From contig CAJNDS010001428.1 in the NCBI GenBank assembly GCA_905221605.1, positions 1-19,146 on the forward strand: a stretch of 19,146 bases of DNA, read 5' to 3'. Positions 1 through 8,653 of the stretch are shown here, one piece after another (the first letter of the stretch is position 1; every line of letters starts with the position of its first letter). Position numbers and translations under genes: made by a program. The notes beneath the pieces were generated by a model. It was not told the DNA's origin. It did no database searches and worked only from the letters and a program-made list of their open reading frames with translations. The DNA comes from Symbiodinium natans. Its lineage: Eukaryota; Sar; Dinophyceae; Suessiales; Symbiodiniaceae.

Positions 1-1316
1 CCGAGTCGCGCCTCCTTTAAGAGCGACCTGACACCACGTTTGAATAAACCCACACATGCTTCAGCGCGCCCATTTGTTTGCGGGACTCCAGGATCACCAG
101 TGGTCCTATATATCAGACGAGTTTCGCAAAAGGACCGGAAGCGTGCATTGACAAACTCCCCCGCTCGATCTGAGCGGATTCTCAACACCGGATACCCATG
201 TCTCTGCAAGCGCACCATCATTCTTTGAACTGCCGATAAAACAGTTGTTTGCTGTTTGTCCACAATCGGCTCCACCATAACGAAGTTGATCATACGAACC
301 GGTTGGGTCAAGTGGTCCTTCAGTTCCTTCCAGGATTTTTCAGAAGCTTGAATTTTCAACACCTCTGCCTCCAGAACTGGCGCAGGTTCCACCGGTGCAG
401 AGTCTTCCTCCTCGAAGTTAGCGATTGCATCGCCTAACCATTCTCCAACACCAGCACCATCATCTACCACCTGATCTTCCACCTCATCCGCATCTTCCTC
501 CTTTTCTGGAGGGCGACCCACATTGGGATCCAACATTGGAAATTGATACACACCAATAACAGCGTGTCGTGGCTTCTGCTGGTGAGCATCCTTTGAAAAC
601 TTGTATGGACTCGCTAAGTCCAATGATAAAGTGTAAGCATCCCCATGCTTTCGCCTCAAATGGCGACGCTCTTTTCCAGCAGCAGACACACAGATTTGAC
701 AATCACGTCTGAAGGGAATATGCCCCCTTAGGCAATGGTCACGGAAGGCACGCTCCTCAGCTGTCAACCTCCGTAACGTTCCTTCTCGTTCTTCCTTTTT
801 TGACACCATAGCTGCCCGTTCAGCATCGCTCTCATGCAACCATTGTGCCAACCTGTGACGTATTCTTTTAACCAATCCAAACGCCCATCACGCCCATATA
901 GAGGACTGTCCAATACGCTCTTCCAGGGTAGAAGCGAATGTTGCTGACCACGGAACAACCACGCGAACCTGTTCCAACGATTCCCATAGTTCCATATCAG
1001 ACACCAGGAAAGTCGTAGGTTTCACCAGAGCATGTCCCAATGCTCCTTGATCAAAGTGTGCAGCGTACATTCCATAACGCCCACAAAAGCTTTTCACCTC
1101 TGGCCAACTCCAGAAGGTAGGACTTGAGAGCCCTTCCTGAGAACCATCCACCAGATCCTCAGCACTCAAGACTGTTTTGCCGTTCTGAGAGAAATCTTTC
1201 CCTATGAGTTCAGGGTCCCCAGGGCTTTCCATGCCAAAGAAGACAGAACTCCCATTGATGACTTCAGCAGTTCCACACCTTGAATGCACCGCCACGTCAT
1301 ATAGGAAAAAGCATCT
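1..1316 (-). pseudogene. Retrotransposon Pol continuation: methyltransferase-like C-terminus, pre-integrase, integrase core (partial, frame-broken)
   Basis: This frame begins within the polyprotein, one base out of phase with the preceding frame, and runs off the left edge. It is interrupted only by TGA at 888-890. Upstream of that stop are FFGMESPGDP and DQGALGH followed by KPTTFL, which look like the C-terminal part of the methyltransferase-like domain. Downstream is a His/Cys motif (FRDHCLRGHIPFRRDCQIC, about 689-745) typical of the copia pre-integrase region. The integrase core follows: SLDLASP (Asp codon 618-620), IRSDRAGEF (Asp codon 168-170) and TNGRAEA (Glu codon 60-62). The last two are exactly 36 residues apart, i.e. 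D-35-E. About 150 residues separate the first two aspartates, much of it an acidic low-complexity insertion. No ATG initiates this frame; expression would need the upstream frame to be continuous. Confidence 0.85.
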
Positions 1317-4300
1317 TCAGAAGTAAAACACCATCCTTTTGAGCTAATTCTTGATGTGGCCAAGGAAGACTTTTTAACCCCAACCGTTCAGGCCCACAGC
1401 GTCGGCGTAATACAGGTGGACCACCGTCTTCACCTCTCAACCTTGACACTGTCCTGCATGGAGGTCCTCCCACCACAGCAACCACCTTTCCTTCAGCCAG
1501 ATGCAGAAGATACTTCCAGACGCTCGAATTATGTAGGTCACCGCCTTTTGTCAAATCCAGCTCCAGTACCTCCACATCCCGACTGGGAAAATGCCATTTT
1601 TGTTTCCCTGAAAATAGGTGTACCACCACCCTTTTTGCTCGTGCCAGCCGTCTCCTTTTATGACGGTTGAAAGGCAACGCCGCAATATCTCCACGTGGCA
1701 ACAGCTCCATCAGCATATTTTCTGGTATATCCCCATAATACCACCGAAGAAATCTCCAGCATGCCTGGACGAACTCCTCCTCATTCGCTGACGCTGTCCG
1801 CGCTGCGCTTTGCAACGACGTTTTTACAGCCACCTCGTTGTCCGTATTCGGACACCCTTGAACCATATGTGCCACCTTCAAAGCTTGCTTTGGTGAGCAC
1901 CAATCCATTTCATCAATGATCTGAAGCGCCACCTCCTTTTCCAAACAAGGGCACCCATTCAGATCACGAACGCGAAGTTCCCCCAGAACAGGATGTGAGG
2001 CTGTGCACTTGCCACCACGCCACTGAACTCTGAGACCAACCAAGGCGCTCGCTTTGCCAATTGGCACTAGTGGATCTACCACTTCAGGAGTTACCAGGGT
2101 CCCACCTGGGGTTATACACATCTCCCGAGATCCAACAGCTAAAGACACCAACACCTTTTGCTGCGGAAGCTGTTCTCCAGGACGAAGTGATCTGAGAGGA
2201 TGTGATGCTCCCGAGTCCAACATGCCCATTCCCGAACACTCATTGGTGTCAGAAACCCTGGCCACATGTAGAACGCATACTCCTCGGCCTTCTCCCTGCT
2301 TCGGCAACAACGTGGCATCCGACGAACCGACTCCACAGTCCGCCCTTCCATTCTTCCATTGAGAATGGGACCAAGACGCACGCTGCCTTTCAGCATGCAA
2401 AACCATTTTTTCAGCTGTCTTGTAATCCATAACCAAACAGCCATGTTCAAACCACAAGAGCTGGTCCAGCGAAGATTTTGCACCCACGTGACACATCCCA
2501 TTGATCACCGTGAGGTTCGCCCCAAACTCCAAAATCAACCAGAGAGGGATAATCAGGGGCCCATTGTCTTCCCTAATCAACGTCCCTTTCTCTGTAATCC
2601 TCATTGCCACACCACCAAGCGCGCTTTGCACCATAACAGTAGTGTCGGGTAAACATTCCCATGGAAAAAGCGTCCGCACAAGATGCGTAGCAGCCGTATC
2701 CACCAACGCCACTCTCCTTTCCTGCTGAAACAATCCAGATCCACATAACATTCGAACACTGGGATCCCCGCTTGATGCTGACTGCGCTGATGACAGCTTC
2801 ATAGATTTCAGCACTTCCAACGCTTCAGCAAGGACTTGATTGGGTGTTGATGGTGATGAGGGACTTGCAGAACCTTTATCCAATCCCGCATTAGCTGTCT
2901 CATCTCCCCCTTCAGCTACCTCTGCCTTTTTGGCATTTCCCCATTTCGCACCTTTGCCGCCCTTTCCCCCTTTGGGAGAATTCCCTTTAGATCTACTCCT
3001 CTCAGGGTTTGAGTCCACATTGGAACTTGCACCATCCTTATATGGACATTGCGGCTGCAGATGGCCAACGGCCCCACACTCAAAACATCTTCCTCGCTCA
3101 AGGGAGTCTTTGTCATGGCGAAATTTGCAGCGGGATCCGAACTTGCAACCTGCATCGGTCTTCCCATATATCCAACAGAAAGGACGTTCACCATCTCCGC
3201 TGTACCTTTTTCCTTTCCCTTTGCCTTTGTCACCCTCCTCTGTCTCGTCACCAGTTCCCTTTTGGGCCTTGTTTAACCTGGCCCTTTTCTTGGCGTCCGA
3301 GTCCTGCTTCACCTCTTGTTCACCAGCACTATGCAATAGCAGTTCAAACTCTGCCTGTAACATTTCAGCTAGTTGTGTCGCAGTTTCAGAGGTCGGCGAG
3401 TAGTCCACCCCCAATTTCTCCCGAAAGGATGCCACTCTGAAATGCACCGTAGGGTGTTTTGCCAGCAACGCGGATGATAAAGCATCCAATCCCTTGATAA
3501 GCAAGGTAGCGTCCGGCTCGGATGCTCGCAGCTCCCTTAATCGGGAACGCCATTGCGCCCATTGTCGCACTCCCTTAATAGCCTCTGAGATCGAGGTTGC
3601 TGAAGATGGTTGCACCAAGAAGTTCAACATTGTGCTGCGCTCATTTGCTCCACCTGGTTGGTAAACCGTCAGCAATTTGTAAAATATCATCACTGACCCC
3701 AACATTCGAGTGGAAACGATCTCGGTCTTCAATCTCTCCGGAATCGCCTGTAGCAGCAAAGACACCGCTCTCTGCTCCAACAAAACATGCACAGTTTGAA
3801 CCACTTTGAGCCCTTCCAGCTCAGCCTTGATGCCCAACCTTTCCAGTGGAGAAACACTCAACCATTTGGCATACGCTTGATATGCCTTTGAGTAGACGCA
3901 TTGCCACCACACTCTTCCTGTATCTGTCAGCGAAGACAACATTGGTTCGATCATTGCGATCCAATCACCCAGTGCCGTCGGATTGCTTGGTGTGTAGTCT
4001 GCCAAAGTTGGAAGGCTCATCACATGCTTCCCGAGAGCCTCCGGACGTTCGGTTCCAGAACTATCACCAGTGATTGGCATACCGCGTGGCACCACTGCTC
4101 CAGGAGGTAAACTGACCCTTCCACCAGGCCCTTGAGGTAGTCCATGTCCTATACCGGGCGTAACAGCTGTGAGCGGAACCTTTTCTAATTCCAACTTCCC
4201 AGCGACCATTTTCCACCGATACGGAACATCATCCACCATTGTATATCCACCCGATCCTGCTGAGTTCTCTTGCGTCGCAGTTTCCCGAGCTGAAACAAAA

Positions 4301-5283
4301 CCGGGCTGGTTCCCCGCAGGTGCGACAGAACCATCAACACCTGATGGCACGGAAATAATCGGAACATGTGTTAAACCAGGTGGTCCACTTGCATATCCAC
4401 CACTTGCAGGACCTCCCGTGGGGTAATTCAATGGAGGCAATCTGGAGGGTTTCTTCCCTTCAGCTACATGCATCATTGGCACTTCTTTTTCATCCTCCAC
4501 TTGAACATCCCCCCCTGGACCCAGGCAAGGATTGAAGATCACAACCCTTTGGCAGGTCGTAGCCCTCAATAGGCAGCCATGTCCCATCAGGCAACACAGT
4601 CCAAAAACCACCCATACCATCCGTGTAGAAACTTGTCCTGGCAGGTACTGCTTCTCTGGAGTCATTCCTAGAGGATATGCCGTGTTTGCGTCCACCACTC
4701 CAGAGCTCCGTGCCCTTGAAGCTGACCCAGATGCAGCAGAGGTATAGCTTTTCTCCTCCACCCGATGCAACCTGTTCCCCAGCTCCTTTGTCTGCACAAG
4801 CAACTCTTTCAGCGCACGCTTCACCACCGCCATATCTTCAGATTGCTCTTCACCACTAACATCAGGAATGAGTTCCTCGTCGGCTTGCACTCCACCAATA
4901 GTACCTCGTTCCATTTGTCCCATTAAGCCTGACGATGGTCTCTCAACAGGTGCAGGTTCCTGACCCAAAAGATCTTGCAGCGAAGGCGGTCTTCTCGTAC
5001 CTTCACCGCTCCTGTCCCCTCCGCTCGCGGGAAGACTTGCCGGCCTTGACTGCCTAAGTCTCATTTCTTCTTGAGCCCGCTCGCTCCAGAAAGGATTTGC
5101 TGCTTGAACCGGAACCACTTCGTTTTCCACCTGAGGCGTTGGTTGTATCATTGCAACCTCCCTACCATCTGTCAGCGCTTGTACCATTTGTTGTCGATCT
5201 TCACCCCCATCACCACGATTTCCTTCGGCTTCATTGGCCGTTGGCGACAGTCCAGGCTCAGAGCGACGCCGCATCATGTCCAT
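1297..5283 (-). CDS. Retrotransposon Gag-protease-methyltransferase-like polyprotein, first open frame
   Basis: The frame is open from a TTG at 5313; the first ATG is at 5283, ten codons in, and the stop is at 1297-1299. Residues here are counted from 5313. The N-terminus is low-complexity with NPFWSERAQ near residue 86, then a short coiled coil (near 175-200). A Gag-like helical region begins near residue 425. A CCCH finger (CWIYGKTDAGCKFGSRCKFRH, C near 712) and a CCHC knuckle (CFECGAVGHLQPQC, near 742) suggest nucleic-acid binding. Two protease-like segments follow: DTAATH with D872 and DSGASH with D1033. The C-terminus enters a Rossmann-like domain (HLFSG near 1232, GGPPC near 1278). The frame ends abruptly at a T-run, and the domain continues one frame over. 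The apparent hydrophobic helix at about 4520-4630 is probably out-of-frame sequence, because another frame there reads GGFWTVLPDGTWLPIEG. Confidence 0.85.
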   Translation of the reverse strand: MDMMRRRSEPGLSPTANEAEGNRGDGGEDRQQMVQALTDGREVAMIQPTPQVENEVVPVQAANPFWSERAQEEMRLRQSRPASLPASGGDRSGEGTRRPPSLQDLLGQEPAPVERPSSGLMGQMERGTIGGVQADEELIPDVSGEEQSEDMAVVKRALKELLVQTKELGNRLHRVEEKSYTSAASGSASRARSSGVVDANTAYPLGMTPEKQYLPGQVSTRMVWVVFGLCCLMGHGCLLRATTCQRVVIFNPCLGPGGDVQVEDEKEVPMMHVAEGKKPSRLPPLNYPTGGPASGGYASGPPGLTHVPIISVPSGVDGSVAPAGNQPGFVSARETATQENSAGSGGYTMVDDVPYRWKMVAGKLELEKVPLTAVTPGIGHGLPQGPGGRVSLPPGAVVPRGMPITGDSSGTERPEALGKHVMSLPTLADYTPSNPTALGDWIAMIEPMLSSLTDTGRVWWQCVYSKAYQAYAKWLSVSPLERLGIKAELEGLKVVQTVHVLLEQRAVSLLLQAIPERLKTEIVSTRMLGSVMIFYKLLTVYQPGGANERSTMLNFLVQPSSATSISEAIKGVRQWAQWRSRLRELRASEPDATLLIKGLDALSSALLAKHPTVHFRVASFREKLGVDYSPTSETATQLAEMLQAEFELLLHSAGEQEVKQDSDAKKRARLNKAQKGTGDETEEGDKGKGKGKRYSGDGERPFCWIYGKTDAGCKFGSRCKFRHDKDSLERGRCFECGAVGHLQPQCPYKDGASSNVDSNPERSRSKGNSPKGGKGGKGAKWGNAKKAEVAEGGDETANAGLDKGSASPSSPSTPNQVLAEALEVLKSMKLSSAQSASSGDPSVRMLCGSGLFQQERRVALVDTAATHLVRTLFPWECLPDTTVMVQSALGGVAMRITEKGTLIREDNGPLIIPLWLILEFGANLTVINGMCHVGAKSSLDQLLWFEHGCLVMDYKTAEKMVLHAERQRASWSHSQWKNGRADCGVGSSDATLLPKQGEGRGVCVLHVARVSDTNECSGMGMLDSGASHPLRSLRPGEQLPQQKVLVSLAVGSREMCITPGGTLVTPEVVDPLVPIGKASALVGLRVQWRGGKCTASHPVLGELRVRDLNGCPCLEKEVALQIIDEMDWCSPKQALKVAHMVQGCPNTDNEVAVKTSLQSAARTASANEEEFVQACWRFLRWYYGDIPENMLMELLPRGDIAALPFNRHKRRRLARAKRVVVHLFSGKQKWHFPSRDVEVLELDLTKGGDLHNSSVWKYLLHLAEGKVVAVVGGPPCRTVSRLRGEDGGPPVLRRRCGPERLGLKSLPWPHQELAQKDGVLLLKMLFPI

Positions 5284-5492
5284 GGCGTTAAACAAACGAA
5301 AAATCTTTACCAATTCCGCAGGAAGCCTAACTTGGGCTCATAACCTACGGGGGGCAACCGAAGGAGGACAGGGAACAAGACAGTCAACCCCAACAGAAGC
5401 CCTTATTACCCCTGGAACAACCAACAACCGAACAGCAAGACCCCAAACCAAGGGCACACTTTTTACGAAACCTTCGACCGCTTTGGTCATGG

Positions 5493-5512
5493 CTTGAGCC
5501 AAAGATTACCGG
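5493..5512 (-). other. Possible spliced-leader relic in the retrotransposon leader
   Basis: On the minus strand this reads CCGGTAATC followed by TTTGGCTCAAG. The last 11 bases match the 3' end of the dinoflagellate spliced leader, and the beginning resembles its CCGTA start, with the middle shortened. It lies about 210 bases upstream of the Gag ATG. In dinoflagellates such relics mark genomic copies derived from trans-spliced mRNA. The match is partial, and part of it also belongs to a small CTTTGG/CCAAAG inverted repeat, so coincidence is possible. Confidence 0.35.
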
Positions 5513-5532
5513 GTTCATTGACCCTTCAACTT

Positions 5533-5565
5533 CCAATACCAACTCCTTTCTACAATACCAATTGC
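5533..5565 (-). other. Candidate tRNA primer-binding site region
   Basis: On the minus strand TTGGTATTG occurs twice about 20 bases apart. TGGTAT is complementary to the 3' ATACCA found at the end of some tRNAs, and copia elements often prime from initiator tRNA at a TGGTATC-type site. The right-hand copy directly follows GCTGCAAT, which would fit an LTR ending in CA. Without the second LTR this remains a guess. Confidence 0.2.
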
Positions 5566-5574
5566 AGCTCCGCA

Positions 5575-5599
5575 CCCTAAACCCTAAACCCTAAACCCC
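5575..5599 (-). repeat. Interstitial telomere-type array, three TTTAGGG units
   Basis: Three perfect CCCTAAA units followed by CCCC on the + strand, so the G-rich strand is the minus strand. It abuts the inferred 5' end of the retrotransposon. Confidence 0.9.
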
Positions 5600-5691
5600 G
5601 CTTTGAGTGCCTGAAACGGATTGAGCTCCAGGAGTTGGCAGAGAGCCAAGTCCAGCACGCAGCCCTCGAGAAGCTTTTCGGCCGCAGGGTC

Positions 5692-5727
5692 TGGGGTTTA
5701 GGGTTTAGGGCTAGGGTTTAGGGTTCA
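5692..5727 (+). repeat. Interstitial telomere-type array
   Basis: G-rich strand on +: GGGTTTAGGGTTTAGGG, then a degenerate CTAGGG unit and another TTTAGGG, ending in TTCAG. Confidence 0.85.
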
Positions 5728-5920
5728 GTTTCTGGCAACAGCCACAGGAGTCCGGATGCAAAAAGGTTTATAGAGTCTAGGCTGGGTACCGCTCGCTTAA
5801 CCAGGCGCACCTGCCCAAAGCCTGGGCGCTGGGTGAAGGTTTGCATTTGGCGGCACTTATTCCTTGCATGTGGACGGCCGGCGCGAGTCCCATAGCCTTC
5901 AAGTGTGCGCTCTGCTTCAG

Positions 5921-5965
5921 GGGGTTTTAGGGTTTAGGGCTTATTTAGGGTTTAGGGGTTTGGGA
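5921..5965 (+). repeat. Degenerate telomere-type array
   Basis: About four TTTAGGG-like units with expanded or altered members (GGGGTTTTAGGG, GGGCTTATTTAGGG). Confidence 0.75.
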
Positions 5966-6715
5966 TGTTTCCAATTGTTTCCATGATCTCCCTCCGCCCT
6001 GAAGAAGAAACTGGAGTTCGAAGTCCTTCTTTAAGAGCCTCGAGATCCTCAACGCCGGCTAAGCCCAAAGCGTGAAAGTCGTAGGCCTCATTACATCTGC
6101 ACACCACCCGAGAGCCATGCAAAGGTATCTGGAGAAGGCAGGCCCGAGACAGTCAGGGTTTTAAAGGCTTCGGGTTGTTTTGACCAACGTTTTGTTACCC
6201 TTAGGCTCAAAACAGCTCAAATACCGCATGTAGGAAGGCCCTTGGGCCCAAAAAACTCAAAGCATGAGTCTTTAGAGTTTCAGAGTTGCGGTTCATACTG
6301 TATAGGTTCTGAGTTTGAGGTTTGGTTCAGGGGCTCTTTGTTGTTTTTTGCAGGTGCAGCAAAATCTGTTTCCAGTTACGTTCAATCCTGGGATTGACGC
6401 TTTAAGCCATAGTTCGCACCTCCTGCACCCTCAGCTCTCTGGCACTTTCTTTCAGTTGGGTTCTCAACCCCCAGGGTTGCGAACCAGCTCGCTGTGAATT
6501 GACTCAAAATACTGTTCTCCTAATGCTGCGGGTGTCTTCAGAGAGCGCGATCGCGTCATGGATTCAGTATCTTCAGTTTTCCGAGAATCCCAGAACCGGC
6601 CCGTGCAGCTTGCTGCTTCCCGAAGAACCATTCTCGAGCCCCATCTCGGCTCGAACAATGATTCTCCTCAGTGCCCTTGAGCCTGAAATCTCTTGATTCT
6701 CTGCGAAGAAGACCC

Positions 6716-6808
6716 TGATTGCTTCATCTCCCCAAACGTGAAGCCATGCCCTGTCCCTTATAAGGAAGAATAATGTGATTGCTGGGGCTTTTCGTGAAGC
6801 CATGCCCT
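6716..6808 (+). repeat. Diverged tandem duplication, about 56-60 bases
   Basis: Both copies start with TGATTGCT (6716 and 6776) and share the perfect 16-mer CGTGAAGCCATGCCCT (6737-6752 and 6793-6808). The intervening sequence has diverged. Confidence 0.7.
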
Positions 6809-6928
6809 ATCTCCCAACAAAACAGGTGCGAGCAGAGTGCCTGGTGCAGCCGGAGGACTTCGCCGGCCGAGCGGCCAAGCGCAACTCGGCCCGCATCAGA
6901 AAGGCTCCGGGCGTCCCGAGCTTTTTTA

Positions 6929-7035
6929 ACCCCTAAACCCGAACCCTAAACCCTAAAACCCCCCAGACAGGTGGCCAAAAAACCCTAGAACAACTTAGAG
7001 CCACACTTGAAACCCTAAGCCCTGTAAACCCTACA
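6929..7035 (-). repeat. Degenerate telomere-type array, C-rich strand on +
   Basis: CCCTAAACCCGAACCCTAAA and further units at 6929-6963, then scattered AACCCTAG, AACCCTAAG and AACCCTAC to 7035. The orientation is opposite to most arrays here. Confidence 0.75.
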
Positions 7036-7906
7036 GACCCAAGCAGCTGAGGCGAAGAAGAGATCCGATTGCTCAAAGAGGCGCAGGAGATCCTGCAGGC
7101 AGCCAAGCGCTGTGAGACTTCGGGGCCTGTGCATCTGAGTGTACCTGCAACCCCCCGACTACCCTCTCATAAAGGGTTTCTTTGTGACCCAACTAGGGCA
7201 GTTTGGGGGGTGCTGGCATAGCCGGTCGAAGCCTAAATCCTCAAGCGCTGTTCACCTTTCAGCTCTGAGCTTCTTTGACTTCATGTTGAGGACCCGTGCA
7301 ACAACTGCCACGCCGTGCTCTCTCTCTAGCCGCCAGGGGGCTAGCATGTGCGACAGATTCTGCAAAACAACTAATCCGCAATGAGCAGTGGCGGAGTTTG
7401 TTTGGGCATCTGCCAGGAGCGTGACGACTGAGTGGCTGGCTGCGACTTGCGAGTACTTAACGCTGAGGATTCTGGATTTGGCATCTTGGTGCTGCATCTC
7501 TTGGACGTGGGAATGCTTAAGGTCTTAGTCATTAGTCGAAAAACACATGGGGGGTCCGAAGCTTCTCCGGTAGGATATCGTCAACCGGGGCCCCAGATGC
7601 ATGCCATGCATGGGCTAAGCCCTACATGCAGGCTCTGCAAGAGTTGCTACTCCAGGCTCGACAGGAAAGAGCTCCGAGTTCGAGTTGAGTTCCTAACTCG
7701 ACGGCTTTTCCCGCATTTGTTAACGCAGGGAGAGCCCCCCCAGTGGTGAAACACATGCTTGTCATGGTACTGATTCCTATGGCTAGTTCTTGTTGTGGCT
7801 ATAGCGGCTATAGTTCCTGACTACCCCTCTCATCACTACAACTTTTTATACTTTCAAGGCGTCGCCGGCGGGGTTATGAGAAAAGAGTCGGGTCATCTTC
7901 CCGCGA

Positions 7907-7922
7907 ATTAGGGCTTAGGGTT
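7907..7922 (+). repeat. Two-unit telomere-type repeat
   Basis: ATTAGGGCTTAGGGTT, a short degenerate pair of TTTAGGG-like units. Confidence 0.5.
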
Positions 7923-8188
7923 CACAGTAGGGCCTCCGCAGCCAACACATCACCACTTGACTGGATCCCCTCATGTAGGGAAGACCCCATATCCTCCAGC
8001 AGCGCAGGATACGCATCCCAACCTTTAGTTTAAATTTAGCTTTGAGGTTTCGGGGCAGAGCCCCACACACACATGCCCAAGCCGTCCTCTTGAAGCGTCT
8101 CATCTTTGCCAGAAATCCAGAAGGAGAGCCGCGCATGCACGCGTAGTGGGCCCAGCGAGTTATATTGCATAACTACATGTGTATCTAT

Positions 8189-8222
8189 AGATATATATAT
8201 ATACACATATATATATATATGT
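8189..8222. repeat. TA-rich microsatellite
   Basis: Runs of alternating TA broken by ACACA. It lies about 430 bases upstream of the phosphotransferase ATG. Confidence 0.9.
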
Positions 8223-8653
8223 ACATAAGACAGGTCAAGAATTGCAGCCGCCAAGAGCCGAAGGACATTCATGTCATGAGCCCAAAAAATGCCGTTGGAA
8301 CCACTCCGTAACAACACTAAATCCCGAAATACCTCAGCCGCATAAACCACTAAAAGGCTGAGGCGTCATCCTTGCATCTTAGAGGGAAATCCCCAGTGTG
8401 TCCAACATATTTGGGTTCCATTCGAATTACTTTTGGTGCCAATTTGAGGTTGGTGTCGTATGGGGCTACCGCGGGATATCTTCTGGATCCTGCAATTGAG
8501 CATACACAGGGCTCCTTTTCAAATATTGGTGAGTGTGTGCAGAGTTGGGTGTTCTTTTGGGCCGGGAGGGGGTGTGATAAACCATACTTCAGTCATATGG
8601 TGTCTACTTGGAGTCTAGTTTAGGGGTCCCCGCCGATTTTCGTAAACCCCCAT

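Larger units (their letters stand above)
1..5575 (-). mobile_element. Ty1/copia-like LTR retrotransposon, 5' portion, cut by the left window edge
   Basis: The minus strand reads Gag, CCCH finger, CCHC knuckle, two aspartic-protease-like domains, methyltransferase-like domain, His/Cys pre-integrase motif and integrase core. Protease before integrase with no reverse transcriptase between them is the Ty1/copia order; the RT and RNase H expected next would lie left of base 1. The right limit is uncertain. The Gag ATG is at 5283, leader-like sequence continues to about 5565, and a TTTAGGG array begins at 5575. The partner LTR is outside the window, so neither LTR can be delimited. The copy has a frameshift near 1306-1310, a TGA at 888-890 and a compensating indel pair near 4515 and 4630. 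It is therefore either a decaying copy or one with homopolymer sequencing errors. Confidence 0.9.
5600..8653. other. Intergenic region with telomere-type arrays and small open islands, no confident gene
   Basis: No frame here is long enough to call. Short islands read plausibly as protein on the + strand: about 5602-5685 (ECLKRIELQELAESQ), 6351-6497 (NLFPVTFNPGIDALSH, just after a pyrimidine-rich stretch ending TTTTTTGCAG), 6827-6925 (LVQPEDFAGRAAKR) and about 7048-7120 (IRLLKEAQEILQAAK). They lie between TTTAGGG arrays. They could be exons of an intron-rich gene, remnants, or chance. None shows a recognisable family, and their lengths are within what chance would give. Confidence 0.4.

Noticed and set aside
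4520-4630. Apparent transmembrane helix in Gag
   Set aside because: An adjacent frame gives a far more convincing Gag-like reading, so the helix is best explained by a pair of compensating indels.
1356-5497. Many + strand open frames across the retrotransposon
   Set aside because: They are antisense shadows of the minus-strand polyprotein, whose domain motifs are unambiguous.
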